Assembly: GCA_963920765.1 (NCBI GenBank)
Contig: OY987247.1
Span: 6,234,471-6,298,470, forward strand
Origin: Ulota crispa
Lineage: Eukaryota; Streptophyta; Bryopsida; Orthotrichales; Orthotrichaceae
Direction of reading: 5' to 3'
DNA length: 64,000 nt
A program made the position numbers and the translations under genes. Shown piece after piece: positions 35,515-48,196 of the stretch (positions are counted from its first letter, which is position 1; each line of letters opens with the position of its first letter). Under the pieces are notes generated by a model. The model saw only the letters and a program-made list of their open reading frames with translations, did no database searches and was not told where the DNA came from.

Positions 35515-38500
35515 TTTGTCCCTATAGCACTAACTCACTATGTGAGTAAGGAAATCATTTGAACTTCCTCCACGTAGCTTCTCTTGAAACAAAACCTCTT
35601 CCTCTTTCGGTCCCTATTCAACAAAGAGCCTTTCGAAAATAGTTCAACTATGTATGCCTGAATGAAAATATACAATGAGGGTATACTAGCAGCTTTGGGC
35701 TAATGTAGCCCTTCTTCTAAGGCTTAACCTCAAATAGAATGAGATAAATTTGGCCAGCTTGGTATGTTACACGGCTCCTAAATGAAGTAAGAAAATTAAC
35801 CACTGAAAACGCGGTCGTTGGCAGCATGCACTATGAGGGTCTCAGTGGAGGGTTCAATGGTGAGAGGCGCGGACGTCTTGTATACGAAGGAGGAGCCCCC
35901 CCACAAGAGCAGCAACATGGCTACCATGCAACCTCCGGCAAAGAGGTAGAACTCGTTGGCTTTTGACAAGCTGGTTCCAACGATGGCCACAAGGGCTACA
36001 GTTACAAAATTGCCTGCATTTTCAATCCCACAAGAGCAAAAGCAACACATTTAAAGCGTCAATTTCTGAACCACACAACAATATCAATCAGAGATTTAAA
36101 ACAAACAACACAACCCGTCCCTCATCACATTTGCTATCCATGGCTTCAGTAAGGAATTAGTTATTTCATGGATTGACATGAAATGGCATTTCTTTAATGC
36201 CATTTCAAATTTTGACCTTTTAGAGAGCGGTTCACACTTCCGTCCCACATCCCAAGTCACATTCAAATCTTTGAAACCTCAGAATTTGATTGATCAAGAG
36301 ATGAAAATCAGGACATGCCAATTCACACTGCCTAAATGACAGTATTCGCTGGAAGTTTTGGAGCTAAGAGGATAAAACTTCGCTCAAGAGTTTGGTGCAG
36401 CCAAATTGCAATCCCAACTTCCAGCCCAAGTCCCAACAGGTTTTTTGCATAAAATATTCAAGGTGAGTATTTCTTTTTCCCTTTAGAACTTGGCATTGAA
36501 CTAGGACTTGCAGAATTAGGACCAAACATTTAAGGCTTTCTTCAGTATTCTAGCTGGGACTTGCAAAGTTAGCACGTAAGGGTAACCGCTCTTAGAAAGG
36601 AACTAAAATGGCAGTAAAACAGCGTCATGCTAATGTCAACCCAACAATCAATTGAGGTAATTGAAGCAACTGATAGATAATCCAGGGCGCTTTTGTGATC
36701 AAAACTGCATCAAGAACCATGCAAACATACCTGCAGCGATGGTGAAGAGCCAGATCGCCTGGACAACAGCTTTCATGGAGTCCGGGGATTGGCAGTAAGC
36801 GAACTCGAGACCAGTGATGCTGAACATGATTTCTCCCGCGGTCATCACCACGTTCTGTGGGACCTGCCAAAGAATGGACAAGGGTTGGTTGGACGCTCTT
36901 GGCCCATCCATGGCTTGCTGGAGCAAGCCAGAGAGCAGGAACGCCAGGGCGCACATCACCATCCCTATCACCAACCTGGCAATAGGACTCAAGGACAAAC
37001 GGCGAGACTCGAAGAACGGATAAATCACGCAGTCGAAGAGCGGGATCATCAGTGCAATCAATACGGGATTCAGAGCCTGCGCACATACACACATACACAC
37101 ATCCTGCTATTCAAAAATCTAAACCGAAACAATACAGCTTCAGCGGAAGAAAAAACAAAAAAAAAACCGTTACCAAACTACTTTCTTGTCTTTTTATTTT
37201 GAACAAGGAGCCTCGAGGGAAGCAAAGTGCCAATTATGATAGCAGTATCCTAATCCACCACCGTCTCAAAGTCTCTAGTAGGTTTTTTCATTGTGTCTCT
37301 GCAATGAAGAGTACACGTAAGCCTTTTCACATGACCATTTCCAAAGATATGACACCCTGGAATATCATGCACAATTGTCACATATTTGTGTTACGGAGAA
37401 GAGTAATCCTTATAGGATTTCAAGTAAAAGAGATTAAAGAGGGGTTCGGGGTGTCGCTTGTTTCATCTTAGGGACCATGGTCCAAAAACCTATTCTCACT
37501 TCACCGTAGATGGAGCTAGTGGCCTTCTCCCAAAGCCAGAAATTTTGAAAAAGGTGCAGAAACCGAGCTTGCTTTCAACACTGCAAACAACGAACTAAAG
37601 CGAATAGAGGTACGGGAAGAGAAACGAGACCTGCATTTGATCAGGTTGGATGGTCACGTTGAACAACCAGGGGACGTGGCCATCCAGAGCGCTTGCTTGA
37701 AACACCCATTTCGACGACTGTTGGTCGTAAAGAGACCAGAAAATGGGCGTGGGGAGAACCAACACAAGCATACGCATGAGCCCCTTGACATCCTCCACAA
37801 TGGCACCACTGTGCTTGGCTTTCGCCTTGTCCAGCCAGTGCTCCCCCTCGGATCGTCTCTCTCGCAGCTTCACCGCGTCCACCACCACGCTCCCCACCTC
37901 TAAAAACACGTTCCCCTGCAGACAGCAATGGACATATTTCAACAACCCTATAGCAGCTTACTCTAGTAAACTATTGCCTCATTTTGACATTCCTTCTGTA
38001 TCAAATCCTAATTCTCTCAGAAGCTCTGTTTATGAAAGTAGCTCATGATTTTCCCTACTAAACGCATTGTGCATCACAGAATATTAGTGATTCTCAACAT
38101 GATTTTTCAGTGTGAGATTTTAAAACTCAATCATTGGTGCGAGTAGGAAGTTTTTCTCCATTTCCATACAGTTCTGAATTTGCTAACAGAAAAACTTGGG
38201 CTTGAGCAGGTTTAGGAATCAACCTGCGGAGGCTGGTTGTAGTACGTCTTGCGGCCGAACCAGAAGATGACCAGAGCGCCCATCATGAACACCGCCGGCA
38301 CAGCGAAGGCGAACGCGTACGAGTAGTGCACGCGGAAGTAAGGGCCAGCGAGGGTGGAGAAGAAGGACCCAGCATTGATAGCGAGGTAGTACATGGAAAA
38401 GAACCGGCGCTGCACACGCTCTTTCACCGGCCCGTCGGGGAGCGTGAACTGAATCTGGTCGCCTCCGAACGCCGCTCCGCACGGTTTGATTCCGCCCGTG

Positions 38501-39712
38501 CCGAACGCGATCAGACCTAATGCTGCCGAGGTTGACCAGAACAGCGTCCTGCGCGAGCTTGGATCTGGCTCCGGGAATGCAGACAGAGCCATCACCCAAT
38601 TCCCCAGGCAGTACACCACTGACAGGTACAAGATCGTCCGGTACTTCCCCTGCAACACTCGATACCCTAAACCCTCAAAATCGACACTCCAAGCTCTTGA
38701 AACCAACCCGTACGCGATTCGATCATACAAAGCTGAAGTGTTATTCATTTCCCTACTTCGAAGCGAGTCATGCGGTAAAATGCTACACAAACTGTAACCA
38801 GAAGAAACTCATAGGAAATCTGTATGCTAAGAAACTGTTTCAGCAACACGTTGTTGTAGTAAAGATTAGAGCGAAACGTACCCAAACGCAATCGCTGACG
38901 AAGGCGCCAAAGAGAGGAGTGGCATAACAAGCAACCATGAAGAGATGCACGAGCTCCGTGGACTCGTTCTCACTCAACCGCAGGTGCTGCACCAAATAGA
39001 GCGCCAGAATGGTCCTCATGCCATAAAACGAGAGGCGTTCACAAAACTCGTTCCATATCAGGTACTTGATACTCCCTGGAAACGCACTCAAGGTGGACGT
39101 CGACTCCGCCAGCATCGCTTTCGAGTCCTCCACCCGGGCATTCTCCTCGTCGATGGTGCCGGATCCCAACGGCGCATACGCGCCATTCGAACCCTCCTCT
39201 GTTTCCGCCATCGCTACTCTCGAATTCTCTGAACACCTCCCACAAACTCAGCAATTCTGCACAGTCTCAGCAATTCTGCACAGTTTCAGCGATTGTGCGC
39301 AATGTAGGACATGATAGAGAGAATGTGGAGAGGGGTTGGTGTGCAATTCAACGAGGAGGAACTGATTGCATGAGGAAGGGTGGCAAGCGGAACGTGGAGA
39401 GCGGATTTCTATCGTGAGATCCGTGGACTCGTGGAGCAGTCGAAATCCGAGAATGGCCCTTTTGTCGTGAAGTGTGCACGTTTGATTTCTTTCCCGCTGG
39501 GTTGAATCTGGATGACGGTTGGGATGACAGTTGACGGATGGAAGTGGGACGATTCGATGAAATGGATGATTTTTATGGAAGGCTTTCGTCGCGATTCAAT
39601 AGGCTTTCCTCGTTGTGGGTTCCGTGGAATCTGCGGCCTCCAGTACCGGTGATTCTTGATCGCCACATGAAAAGGATGGGACCAGTGACTTGGGAGATTT
39701 TGGAGCTCCACT
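35515..39712 (-). repeat. Inverted duplication, arm B
   Basis: Reverse-complement counterpart of arm A (13430-18515), with the same exon lengths and phases. Introns and flanks differ by roughly a tenth plus small indels, while exon 2 is almost identical. It lacks the 849-bp segment found at 17483-18331 in arm A. A TTAA-flanked element lies directly outside its outer end. Confidence 0.9.
35796..39211 (-). CDS. SLC15A/PepT-like proton-coupled oligopeptide transporter, copy B
   Basis: Second copy of the peptide transporter, convergent with copy A. Exons on the minus strand: 39211-38882, 38649-38224, 37915-37631, 37076-36731 and 36013-35796; 534 aa, the same length as copy A. I count about 31 amino-acid differences: 8 in exon 1, 1 in exon 2, 4 in exon 3, 12 in exon 4 and 6 in exon 5. 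All POT signature motifs are kept. The TM10 motif changes from EFAYSQAPDS to EFAYCQSPDS. Both copies have intact frames and conserved splice sites, so both may be functional. Promoter similarity extends about 480 bp upstream of the ATG. As in copy A, the large TM9-TM10 extracellular domain of animal PepTs is missing. Confidence 0.9.
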
Positions 39713-39718
39713 GGTTAA

Positions 39719-39920
39719 CCCCTGAGCGCCCGGAGTTGTTTTAGGGCTTAGGAGAAAATGGGGTTTAACGGCATTATATTCAAAAAAAGTGACCGTAAAA
39801 GGACTACTTTCCCTATTGACAGGACTAGCCACAACTATTTTCACTGTACCAATCAAGAAAAAAAGCGCGATCAAGTCGTGGTCCCCAACAATATGATCCC
39901 GTCACTGGGGCACTCAAGGG
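39719..39920. mobile_element. 202-bp TTAA-flanked element with inverted ends
   Basis: Flanked by TTAA at 39715-39718 and 39921-39924. The left end is CCCCTGAGCGCCC and the reverse-complemented right end is CCCTTGAGTGCCC, matching at 11 of 13 bases. It lies exactly at the outer edge of duplication arm B. No coding capacity. Confidence 0.55.
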
Positions 39921-39924
39921 TTAA

Positions 39925-42900
39925 TTAGGGCTAGTTTCCATGGGAGGGGGGTTGGAGGGGTCTAGGCATGGACCTCCAGCTTTGCAAAAGTTGAACATTT
40001 CTAGATCTTTGGGATCCTAAACTAGAGCTTGCTGTCAAAAACTGTACATTTTGTCCAGATTACCTTCTGGACCCTAGACCAGACAAAGCTTGTTGTCAAA
40101 AATTGTACGTTTTGTCCAGATTTTAGATTTTTTTCTTTTCTCTGCCCATGATCAACTTGGATGGGCCTCCAGTTTTGGTTACCAGTGGTAACTAGCCTTA
40201 ACTTAAGTATATCCATTCCCAATCACTAAATCTAACGTCGTCATTATGTGCACAAGGTGTTTATCTAAGATCTCAAGTCTAGGTTATCCATAGGTATTTT
40301 ATTATCTTCTGTGTCACAATAGAGAAGCTATCTATGGCTTACCTGGATTTAAGATCTTAATTGAACAAGTTGTGTACATAGTGACAACATTAGGTTCAAA
40401 AATCAAGAATGGGTATACCTACCTTAATAGGCATTTTCATCTTCTTTCTTGTGGTTTTAACTCTTAAGTGTCTAAGGGTACGTCTCTCAATTTAGGAAGG
40501 TATTTTGGAAGTTTTTGAATTGTCGTTTTGAGATCATTATCAAACATTTATAGAAAATTATGACCATAGGATCTTGAACTTCAAGGCTTTGAGATGGTGG
40601 TATCAAAAAAAATTCTATGAAAACCACACAGATGGTAAGATACTTGTGATTGAATGTAGATGAGTGGTTGAGATACTTGTGATTGAATATAAATGAGTAC
40701 AAACAAACAAAAATTTGCTTGAAACTTGTTATGAAAATTTGCAACTTTTGAGTGCAAATTTTGGAAACCACCACTTATGATGCTCTAGTAACTTACTTGT
40801 TGTTTTTACTTCGAAACCAATGACTCCCCTTCCAAATTCATGATCACATTTTCACAAATGAGCTTACAATGCAACAGTCAAAGAACTACCACCTAATACA
40901 ATGAGAATGTTTAGTTTCAAGTATTGACCAAAAGTCATTTTGAATGACAAATTTTCAAAAGTGAATGAATTCTAATTTGTATAACAAAAGCATTCCAAGT
41001 GAAATTAGCTCAAAAATACGTTTGGATTTTGTTAGATGTTGAAATTTTAATAAAAGGGCACTCACTGCTTAAGGGAGTACCCAAGGGAAATCTTCATTCT
41101 CGACTTGTTGCCCATCTTTCCAATGTGGCAACTTATCATGGGATCTTTGGTGACACTATTCATCACACTTTTTGATGCACAAGAGTCATGCTTGCAAATT
41201 AACTTCCACCAAAAACAATGAAAGTGTGGTATAGAAGAAATTCAAATAGGACATTGAAGCTAACTTTAGACCACAGCTTCTCCAAAAATCAAAATCAAAA
41301 TCAAAATCTTTGCCTTCAACAAGGTCTCAAAGTTTCCTAAGCACCTAAACTTGATGCTTTAGATGTAAAAAACAACTTCTATTTTAACTTCAAATGATCA
41401 GATCTCTCTATTTTTACAAATAAACCTCACACAAATTTTACTATGTTCTCTTCCATAAATCTTGGAAAGATTCTACAATTACTTAGGTAAAAAACAAAAC
41501 ACAATGGTCTTCAGGATCAAATAACTGTAAATGGCAGTTTTGAGTGATTTACTTTAAAAAAAGGCTTAGGCTTTTAGAAGTTACGCTGAAATCTTTGTCC
41601 AAACATCAAGTTCTTATCCATGGTGCATTTTAAAGTATTCTTACTCGTTTAAGTCATCTTAGTCAAGTTCAAATTTGATTGGTTGGAAGTGTAGATGCTG
41701 AAAATTTATAAACTCACACTACGGGCCACTTCCAAAGTCTTGATCTACTTAGAATGCCTACATGGTAGGATTTTTTGGAAATTCGGTGTCAAGTAAGTGG
41801 GAATTTGCTTCAAAACTTGGGACCTTTAGGGTTCCATCATTTATTTTATTTTGTTTTAGTTTTTCCCTTACAACTCAATAAAGTTGTGAGTTGACGTTTT
41901 GAGAACCTCTGTACTTGAAATCTTAGACATAGTGTGAACTGCTCCTTGAGTTGCTTTACATTAGGAGTCAAGGTAGTTTTGAAGCCCAAGAAGGTTCTAC
42001 TCCTTGCTTTTCATTAAGCTTATTTAGATTACTAGCCATTACTGGTCATTGTTTAGAAACTACATTAGTTAAAAAGTTGGGTTCATGTATTTCAAAGAGT
42101 AAATTTTTTACATAATATGTAGAGCTATTATAGGGTTTATGAAATATTATGTATTTTGGTACATGTAAAATAGGGTAAGCAAAAACATTAGGTAGTAGGA
42201 ATTTTTATTAATGAATTAGCCTTGACAAATAGGGGTTGTGCAAATATTTTATAAGTACTATGAATTAGAATGCTAAAGCATCCAAAAATTCTCTAAAATG
42301 ATTACTTTGGGGCCAATTTTGTCTAAAATTTTTGCAAGACATTTTTGCAACATAAATGCAAGCATGCAATGAGGGATTCAAGTTTTATATAATATGGTCA
42401 CAATTCTCAAAGAGGGCAATGAATGGTAGCAGCAAAAAACTATGTGCAAACAAATGATAGGGTGCCTAAAAAACATTTGAGATAAAAACTATAATTTGCT
42501 TTTTTATACTATAGGGTACAAAAATTCCATGACATGTCTTCAAACTACTAAAGGGAATAAAAAAATAACTTCAATAAAAAAAAACTTAGATCTAGGATAC
42601 CCTCCTTTTTGTTCTTGTTTTTGGCCAAAAGTATTGAATGATGTTGCCTTGTGAGTGGCATATTCAAAGTGTTCTATAATTTTATAGCTTCCTAGTAAAT
42701 GAGTGTCATTGACAATTTCTACTGAACATACAGTAGTAGTATTGACTACACTTTTTTGTTAAGTTCTAGTTGTAAGTACTCATTAGTAGGGAAAAAAAAT
42801 TGAAAAAAATTTAATGTAGGACAAAAATTGTAGTACAATTTTTTATACCTAAATTATCATATCATATATTCATATCAATTTAGAATTATAAGTAATGCAA

Positions 42901-44020
42901 GCCCTTCTCTAATAACCCAAAGTAGGAAATTATAGAACGATAGCGTGTTTGAAATCATAATAAAAGTAATACCCCTAAAAATATTTGGTGTTTGCACCTA
43001 TCCCCTTATTTTTTTCACACACTAACCCCCCAAGTCACAACTCCAAGAATTGAATACACCAAGAATGGAAAATCAATTCACAACCTTTGTATGCATTGTC
43101 AAATCCCATAAAAACTCAATAATATAAATAATTTTTTTATGTTATTTTACTTTGAAATAATCCATACACAAAACAAAGAGCATATTTTAAAAAAACATGT
43201 TATGATATAACTTCCAGAATGCATAAGTAACTAAACTAAAAATCAAAGCAAGTGAACAATCTTCATGTACATGTATGTATTACGCAAGAAAATTCATAGT
43301 CATTCCTGCAATCATTACTCTCATTTTTCATCCAATAACACTTGGCACCTCATATACCACCTTGTCAAATACAGTAACCGCCATAGGATTCCCCACGTCT
43401 TTGGTCCCTTCATTACTTGTAATAATAATTAATATCCCAAGTTTGTTCTCACCCTATATTACTTATACTGAATGTAGCCCTTTTAATGTACCCTTTATTA
43501 GTTCTAATTTGTTATTATTTTTAGCTGAAAGGAATAAACCCCTCCTTATATTATGCCACACACTAAATCTAAAATGCAATAAGTTATCCAGGCGGGATGA
43601 CTTAAAGTCTTCTAATCCTCATTTCACATGTCAAATCTTAAAAGTCGGTCACCAAAAAAATATGAGGTTTAAGGTCATTGCATGTCTAACTCTCATCAAT
43701 TTAAAAGTTCTAAAAACCAACTCCTACATTTTTTTAAATGGATTTGTCACAATGATTTTTCTCCAAGCTCTAGTGTATTTGAGGCTCATTTTCAAGATCT
43801 TTCAACACTATAAAACTCAAGATTGCACTAGACACCCTTGTACAAAATTTTGAGTAGAAAAATCATCAACTTTCATTTTCACAATCAAATTCTTAATGTT
43901 GAAAGTGGACTTCAAAACAAACTTATATTGAAAAAAATACAAAAAATAATGATTTGATAATGTTTATTCATCTTCAAAGTTTTGTAAAGACCCAAATCTG
44001 ATCGCTTGGGCATTAAGGGG
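39925..44020. other. AT-rich intergenic region, no gene recognised
   Basis: About 4 kb without a recognisable gene or RNA. Minus-strand frames at 40022-40222 and 40487-40774 and the 192-aa plus frame at 43275-43853 are AT-rich, low in coding character and unrecognised. Near 40030-40120 a 40-bp word (TTGCTGTCAAAAACTGTACA and TTGTTGTCAAAAATTGTACG) is tandemly duplicated. The right edge (GGGCATTAAGGGGTTAA) looks like the end of a TTAA-type element without an identified partner. Confidence 0.5.
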
Positions 44021-44024
44021 TTAA

Positions 44025-44265
44025 TCCCTGAGCCCCCATGCCATATTCACCAAAATGCAGACCTAGTCACACTCAATCTAACTAATTTGTCATGACAGGC
44101 AAGATTCATAAAATCTAGCCGTATTGATTGGTAGGGGACATAGGCCCAGAAGTATAGGAAAAAAGGACACATACTCTGTCTTTATTGATGAAAAGATTAT
44201 AACAGTCAAACATAAAACTTTTTCAATTGTGAAAAGCAATATTTGAGGTTGTGGGACGCTCGGGG
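44025..44265. mobile_element. 241-bp TTAA-flanked element, upstream of the plastid-protein gene
   Basis: Flanked by TTAA at 44021-44024 and 44266-44269. The left end is TCCCTGAGCCCCC and the reverse-complemented right end is CCCCGAGCGTCCC. Inverted-repeat similarity is weaker than in other members, so this is a less certain member of the family. Confidence 0.4.
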
Positions 44266-44363
44266 TTAAATGATCGGGTATGGGTGGTCCTACCTTACTA
44301 ATTCCCATGTAAATACTGCAAACTTGAGGGGTATCCATGAAATTTTCCCAAACTTCAGTATCG

Positions 44364-44399
44364 TATACCCGGGTGCATACCCGAGTGTATACCCTCATG
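44364..44399. repeat. Three 12-bp direct repeats in a probable promoter
   Basis: TATACCCGGGTG, CATACCCGAGTG and TATACCCTCATG follow one another without gaps, about 180-210 bp before the start codon of the downstream gene. They could be a regulatory site cluster; this is inference from position only. Confidence 0.6.
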
Positions 44400-44575
44400 A
44401 TATCCTTTCTCCTCACCGGTTCTCAGCCGAGCCTCTTATCCTATCTTTCTATAGGATTTTCTCGTCTTCCCCAAAGGAGCTTGTTTTTACGACACTTTCT
44501 CTCTCTCTCTTGTCGCAATTTTGCAAAGCTCACGACCTGCTCGATCGCAAGCTTCACTCGAGGAGCTTCTTCGCA

Positions 44576-45304
44576 ATGGCAACCACCATGGCCGCAACTG
44601 CGAGCAGGATCTCCACCTCGATGGACGTCGGAGCGCTTCACCACAGAGCCTCATCATCAACTCGCGCGTCGTCAAGCGGCGTGCAGGTGCGATGCCGAAG
44701 TGCGAGTTCATTTCTCGGCAAAGAACTAAAAGCTTTCTCGAAATCTTTAGGAAACAAACAGCAGAGGAACTTTGTGACGAGAGCTGCGAGTGACGTCCAC
44801 GGACAAGACCCGGATTGGAGTGACGACGACTACATTGTCCTCGGCCTAGCGCATTGTTTCCGGAAGGACGACAACGGCAAGCTGAAGGATGCCATGGTGG
44901 TGGAGCCCGTGACGGCGGGAACGCTGGAGTGCATGGAGAATGGCGGGGTGACGTGTTACAAGTGTGTCACGGCCACGACTCTTGGCGTTGCTTTGAAGGA
45001 GGATATGTCTTTGTTGCCGGCGGAGATGCAGACTGCCAATATTTGTGACGAGTTCAATTTTAGGGCGAGGTGTGCCTCGCGCACGTGGAAACGGGATCAT
45101 CCGCAACAGAATCTGTTGCATTTGGTGCCGCGAGACGGTGTCAAGTCGGATTATAATTTTAACCTTCAGGACAAGCGTGTCTTGAACGCCGAGACCGTCG
45201 TGAACGACTCGGACAACATTAAGCAGGATTTGAGCATTGATGTGTATGGACGTGCCAAGGAGGAAGAAATCTCGACCGAGATCAACGAACTGTACAGCGT
45301 TTAA
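44576..45304 (+). CDS. Predicted plastid protein of unknown function, intronless
   Basis: Single-exon frame of 242 aa ending in TAA. The start at 44576 (GCAATGGCAACC) opens a typical transit peptide: an MATTMAATASRIS start, rich in Ser, Ala and Arg, almost no acidic residues over the first 70 residues, and a likely cleavage region at VTRAASD (near 67-72). The mature part is acidic and soluble, without membrane segments. Notable words are DPDWSDDDYIVLGLAHCFRK and CMENGGVTCYKCVTATTLGV, with a CxxC pair in the second. It ends in a Glu-rich tail, EEEISTEINELYSV. The codon use and GC content are clearly those of a real gene. The frame is open upstream to 44270, but that part is noncoding in character. 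I do not recognise the family and assign no function. Confidence 0.8.
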   Translation: MATTMAATASRISTSMDVGALHHRASSSTRASSSGVQVRCRSASSFLGKELKAFSKSLGNKQQRNFVTRAASDVHGQDPDWSDDDYIVLGLAHCFRKDDNGKLKDAMVVEPVTAGTLECMENGGVTCYKCVTATTLGVALKEDMSLLPAEMQTANICDEFNFRARCASRTWKRDHPQQNLLHLVPRDGVKSDYNFNLQDKRVLNAETVVNDSDNIKQDLSIDVYGRAKEEEISTEINELYSV

Positions 45305-45668
45305 GTTTAAGTCTGGTATGTTGTTGATGAAACTGTTCTCATTCTGTTCCATATTTGATAGTTTTACAAGGTAGCCTTTCTGCATTGAGAATTTATCTTT
45401 TGAGGGAGAGTTTGAAATCACATTAGTCTCCTCTCTGTGTGGTAGCAGAATATTACTCGGTTAGTACCGCAAAATTTCACAATTGCAAGGTAGTAAACCT
45501 GCTACTACGGCACATGGTCTTACTTTATGGATATCGAATTTTGTACTAATTATGCTTCAGAGGATGCTCTAGTTTATTCCAGTCTGCGATTCTATATCCT
45601 GGTGTTGCTTGTTCTCCCGCCTTTTTTTAGTCTCTCTTGTGCTCGTGAGATTTCGGAAGTGCACCTAC

Positions 45669-46094
45669 TAAGGTAGAACTTACAAGCACCCAAAAGTGAC
45701 ACTAGCCGTTTAGTGACATCTATAAATAAACCTAAAGCTAAGCACAAATAAACCTAAAAATAAGTGCTCATGCACCCAAACAAGACACACATGCATCTAA
45801 ATGAGATACGCAAGTCAACATAAGGGAACATAAATTGTATAGGTGGTGGTTTATGATTGGATGTGACATGATCTTTTTGTTGTCATTTTTGAGGGGTCTA
45901 GTGTCCACAATAGGTCACTCTAGGGAGTTATCTTCAACAATTTATAATTTATTCATACAATCTCAAAAAATTTCAAAAACAAATTTGCTTGCATCTGTAT
46001 CAATTTCCTAACAAGCCCATGCCATTAAATTCTCAAAAGACCCTCCAAATTACCACATCTGAAGTAAGTGTCACTTTTGGGTGCTTCTACCTTA
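45669..46094. mobile_element. MITE-like element with TAAGGTAG inverted ends, copy 2
   Basis: The left end reads TAAGGTAGAACTTACA, then AGCACCCAAAAGTGACACT. The reverse complement of the right end reads TAAGGTAG, then AAGCACCCAAAAGTGACACT, so the left arm has a 6-7 bp insertion. The interior shares GGTCTAGTGTCCACAATAGG with copy 1 at 23592-24061. Confidence 0.65.
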
Positions 46095-47403
46095 ATCTTA
46101 AGGAAATCAAATGCAGGGGGTTGTCAGTTTGAATGTGTGCTAGGGATTATATTTTTCAGCATGTTTAGCTTCATCTGAGCAATGCTCTCATATGACCCTC
46201 TGTTTCTACTTGCTTTCTTGGAGTTCAAGAGACCTGCATTGGTATCTCTACATTTGCAATGCGCTTCTGAAGTTGAGTATGAGCGATGATGTTTCAATGG
46301 GCATTGTCTGTTTTAGGGTTTAACGTTGTCTGAAGTTCCACTAAGTTATCCCTTCACATTTTTCTGTTTTATTCAGTGGCGACGAGTCTGTTGACTCTGT
46401 TCTCGCGTGATCTTGTCTGTCAGATTTAATTGCTCTTTTACTCGGGTTTTAGGAAATTTTTGTCAGGTATAGTTCTGGATATGAAGCTTTAGTGAAGAAT
46501 CTGGAATATCTCTCTTTTACTTTAACTTAGTATACGAGTAATTCATCCACTACCTTATTTCACCTACTCCAGAAAAGTCCAATACTGTACTGGTAAGCAT
46601 TAATGCATTTATGATGCCTAGACCAAGGTTGTCAAAAGACTTGTCCGAAACTATTCCATTGCAATGGTATAGTAGATGGCAGCTGATGTTAATATTTTAC
46701 AGCTGATGTTAATAATTTACTAGTGCAATCATTATTACAATAGATTATAATAGTTGCTATTCCAATTGGTGCGTGACTCTGAATAGTACAAAAATGTTTC
46801 ACACTAATTTGGATGAATTATGTCTAATTAGTATGAAGATGTGTCATGCATGTTGTTTGTTTTTCTTTTTTAAGTAGGATTTTAGCCATAACCTTTTGAA
46901 ACCTTTTAAGTAGCAACATTTTCATAATGCATCATCCTTCTCACTCTCTAACCTCAAGATGTGAGCTTGCAAAATTTCCTTGAAATTTTGACTTTGTGAG
47001 CCACACTATAGAAGGTAGTATTTAAACATTGTAACCATTGATGTGTTGAAACAACCTAAATCAATGTGAACTATTTTGTTAGTGCATCTTGCAAGTTCAC
47101 TTGTCTCTTGAATTAGTGCCAATCAATGCTATTAGTGCAAAGAGCACTAGTTGAAACAACTTGTGCACTTTGTATTAGTCTTGACTATGACATTTTTTAA
47201 AATTGCTAGCCCTTTGTTGTCCACATTCTATAATGTAATAAATGGAGGTACTAGCCCACATTGGCCTAAATTTGTCACAACTAGCAAGAACTAGTTCCAT
47301 TTTGCTAGAAAAAAATATTGTGGCCTTGACCCATTGTTGTTGACTTAGTGTGTAAAAAAATGCTATGGACCCACTGTTGACCTTATATGCAAATTTTGCT
47401 TAA

Positions 47404-47776
47404 TCTTTAAACGCTGGGCTAATCACTAGTCACTGTAACCAACCCCTCGTTCCACAATGTTCTATAGTGCTTTTACAAGTGCCCACCCATTTTAATATTG
47501 TTTTGAGAAGTTGCAAAAGTCAATAATGCATGTTGTCCTCATGGAAATTACAAGAAGAGTAGCATGGGACCTTACACCATGTCTTTGAATCTTCTCACAA
47601 TTTGGGTTACCTAAAAATATGAGTACATCTAATGAGGTAATTTTGTACCTTCCACAATGGATCATGTGTTTATGATCACTTTTGTAAAAAATTAGACAAA
47701 AAACCATATTTTTTCATTTTGCAAAACTCTTTTTGGTACGCAATGGATGTTTTTAGTCCGCCTAGGCATTTAGGGG
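47404..47776. mobile_element. Possible degenerate TTAA-type element
   Basis: Left flank TTAA (47400-47403) followed by TCTTTAAACGCTGGGC. The right end, reverse-complemented, reads CCCCTAAATGCCTAGGC and is flanked by TTAT. The ends resemble the TTAA family but are too diverged to be sure. Confidence 0.25.
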
Positions 47777-48196
47777 TTATTCGGCAAATACAAAGCCAAA
47801 GAATTCCCTTGTGCAAAGAGCTTTTGTCTCACCCACGTCCCTAGGTTTTTGTGCTTGATTGTGTGGCGTTTATTCTATATCAATTTTCAAAGCTTTTTTG
47901 CAATTATTCTAGAATTCAATGAGTATAAGCTTGTTTCAACTTATGCACTCACTTTTTCCATCCAAGTAACTATCCTTCAAAAATAATGGCATCAACAAAC
48001 TCTGACTAATTATCTTCAAAATTACTAAAAGTTAAGTTAAAATTTGTAAACATAGAGGAATTATTTTGGTGAAAATTACTAATTCTCACACCAATGTTCA
48101 ATCCTGGCGGGAGTTTTGAGTTGTCCATTTCAGTGTTTATTGGCAAATAGTAGAGATTACATATTAAATTCAACTGTATGAATATACTTTATAAAT

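Noticed and set aside
43275..43853. 192-aa plus-strand frame
   Set aside because: AT-rich, low-complexity hydrophobic reading with no recognised similarity and no flanking gene signals.
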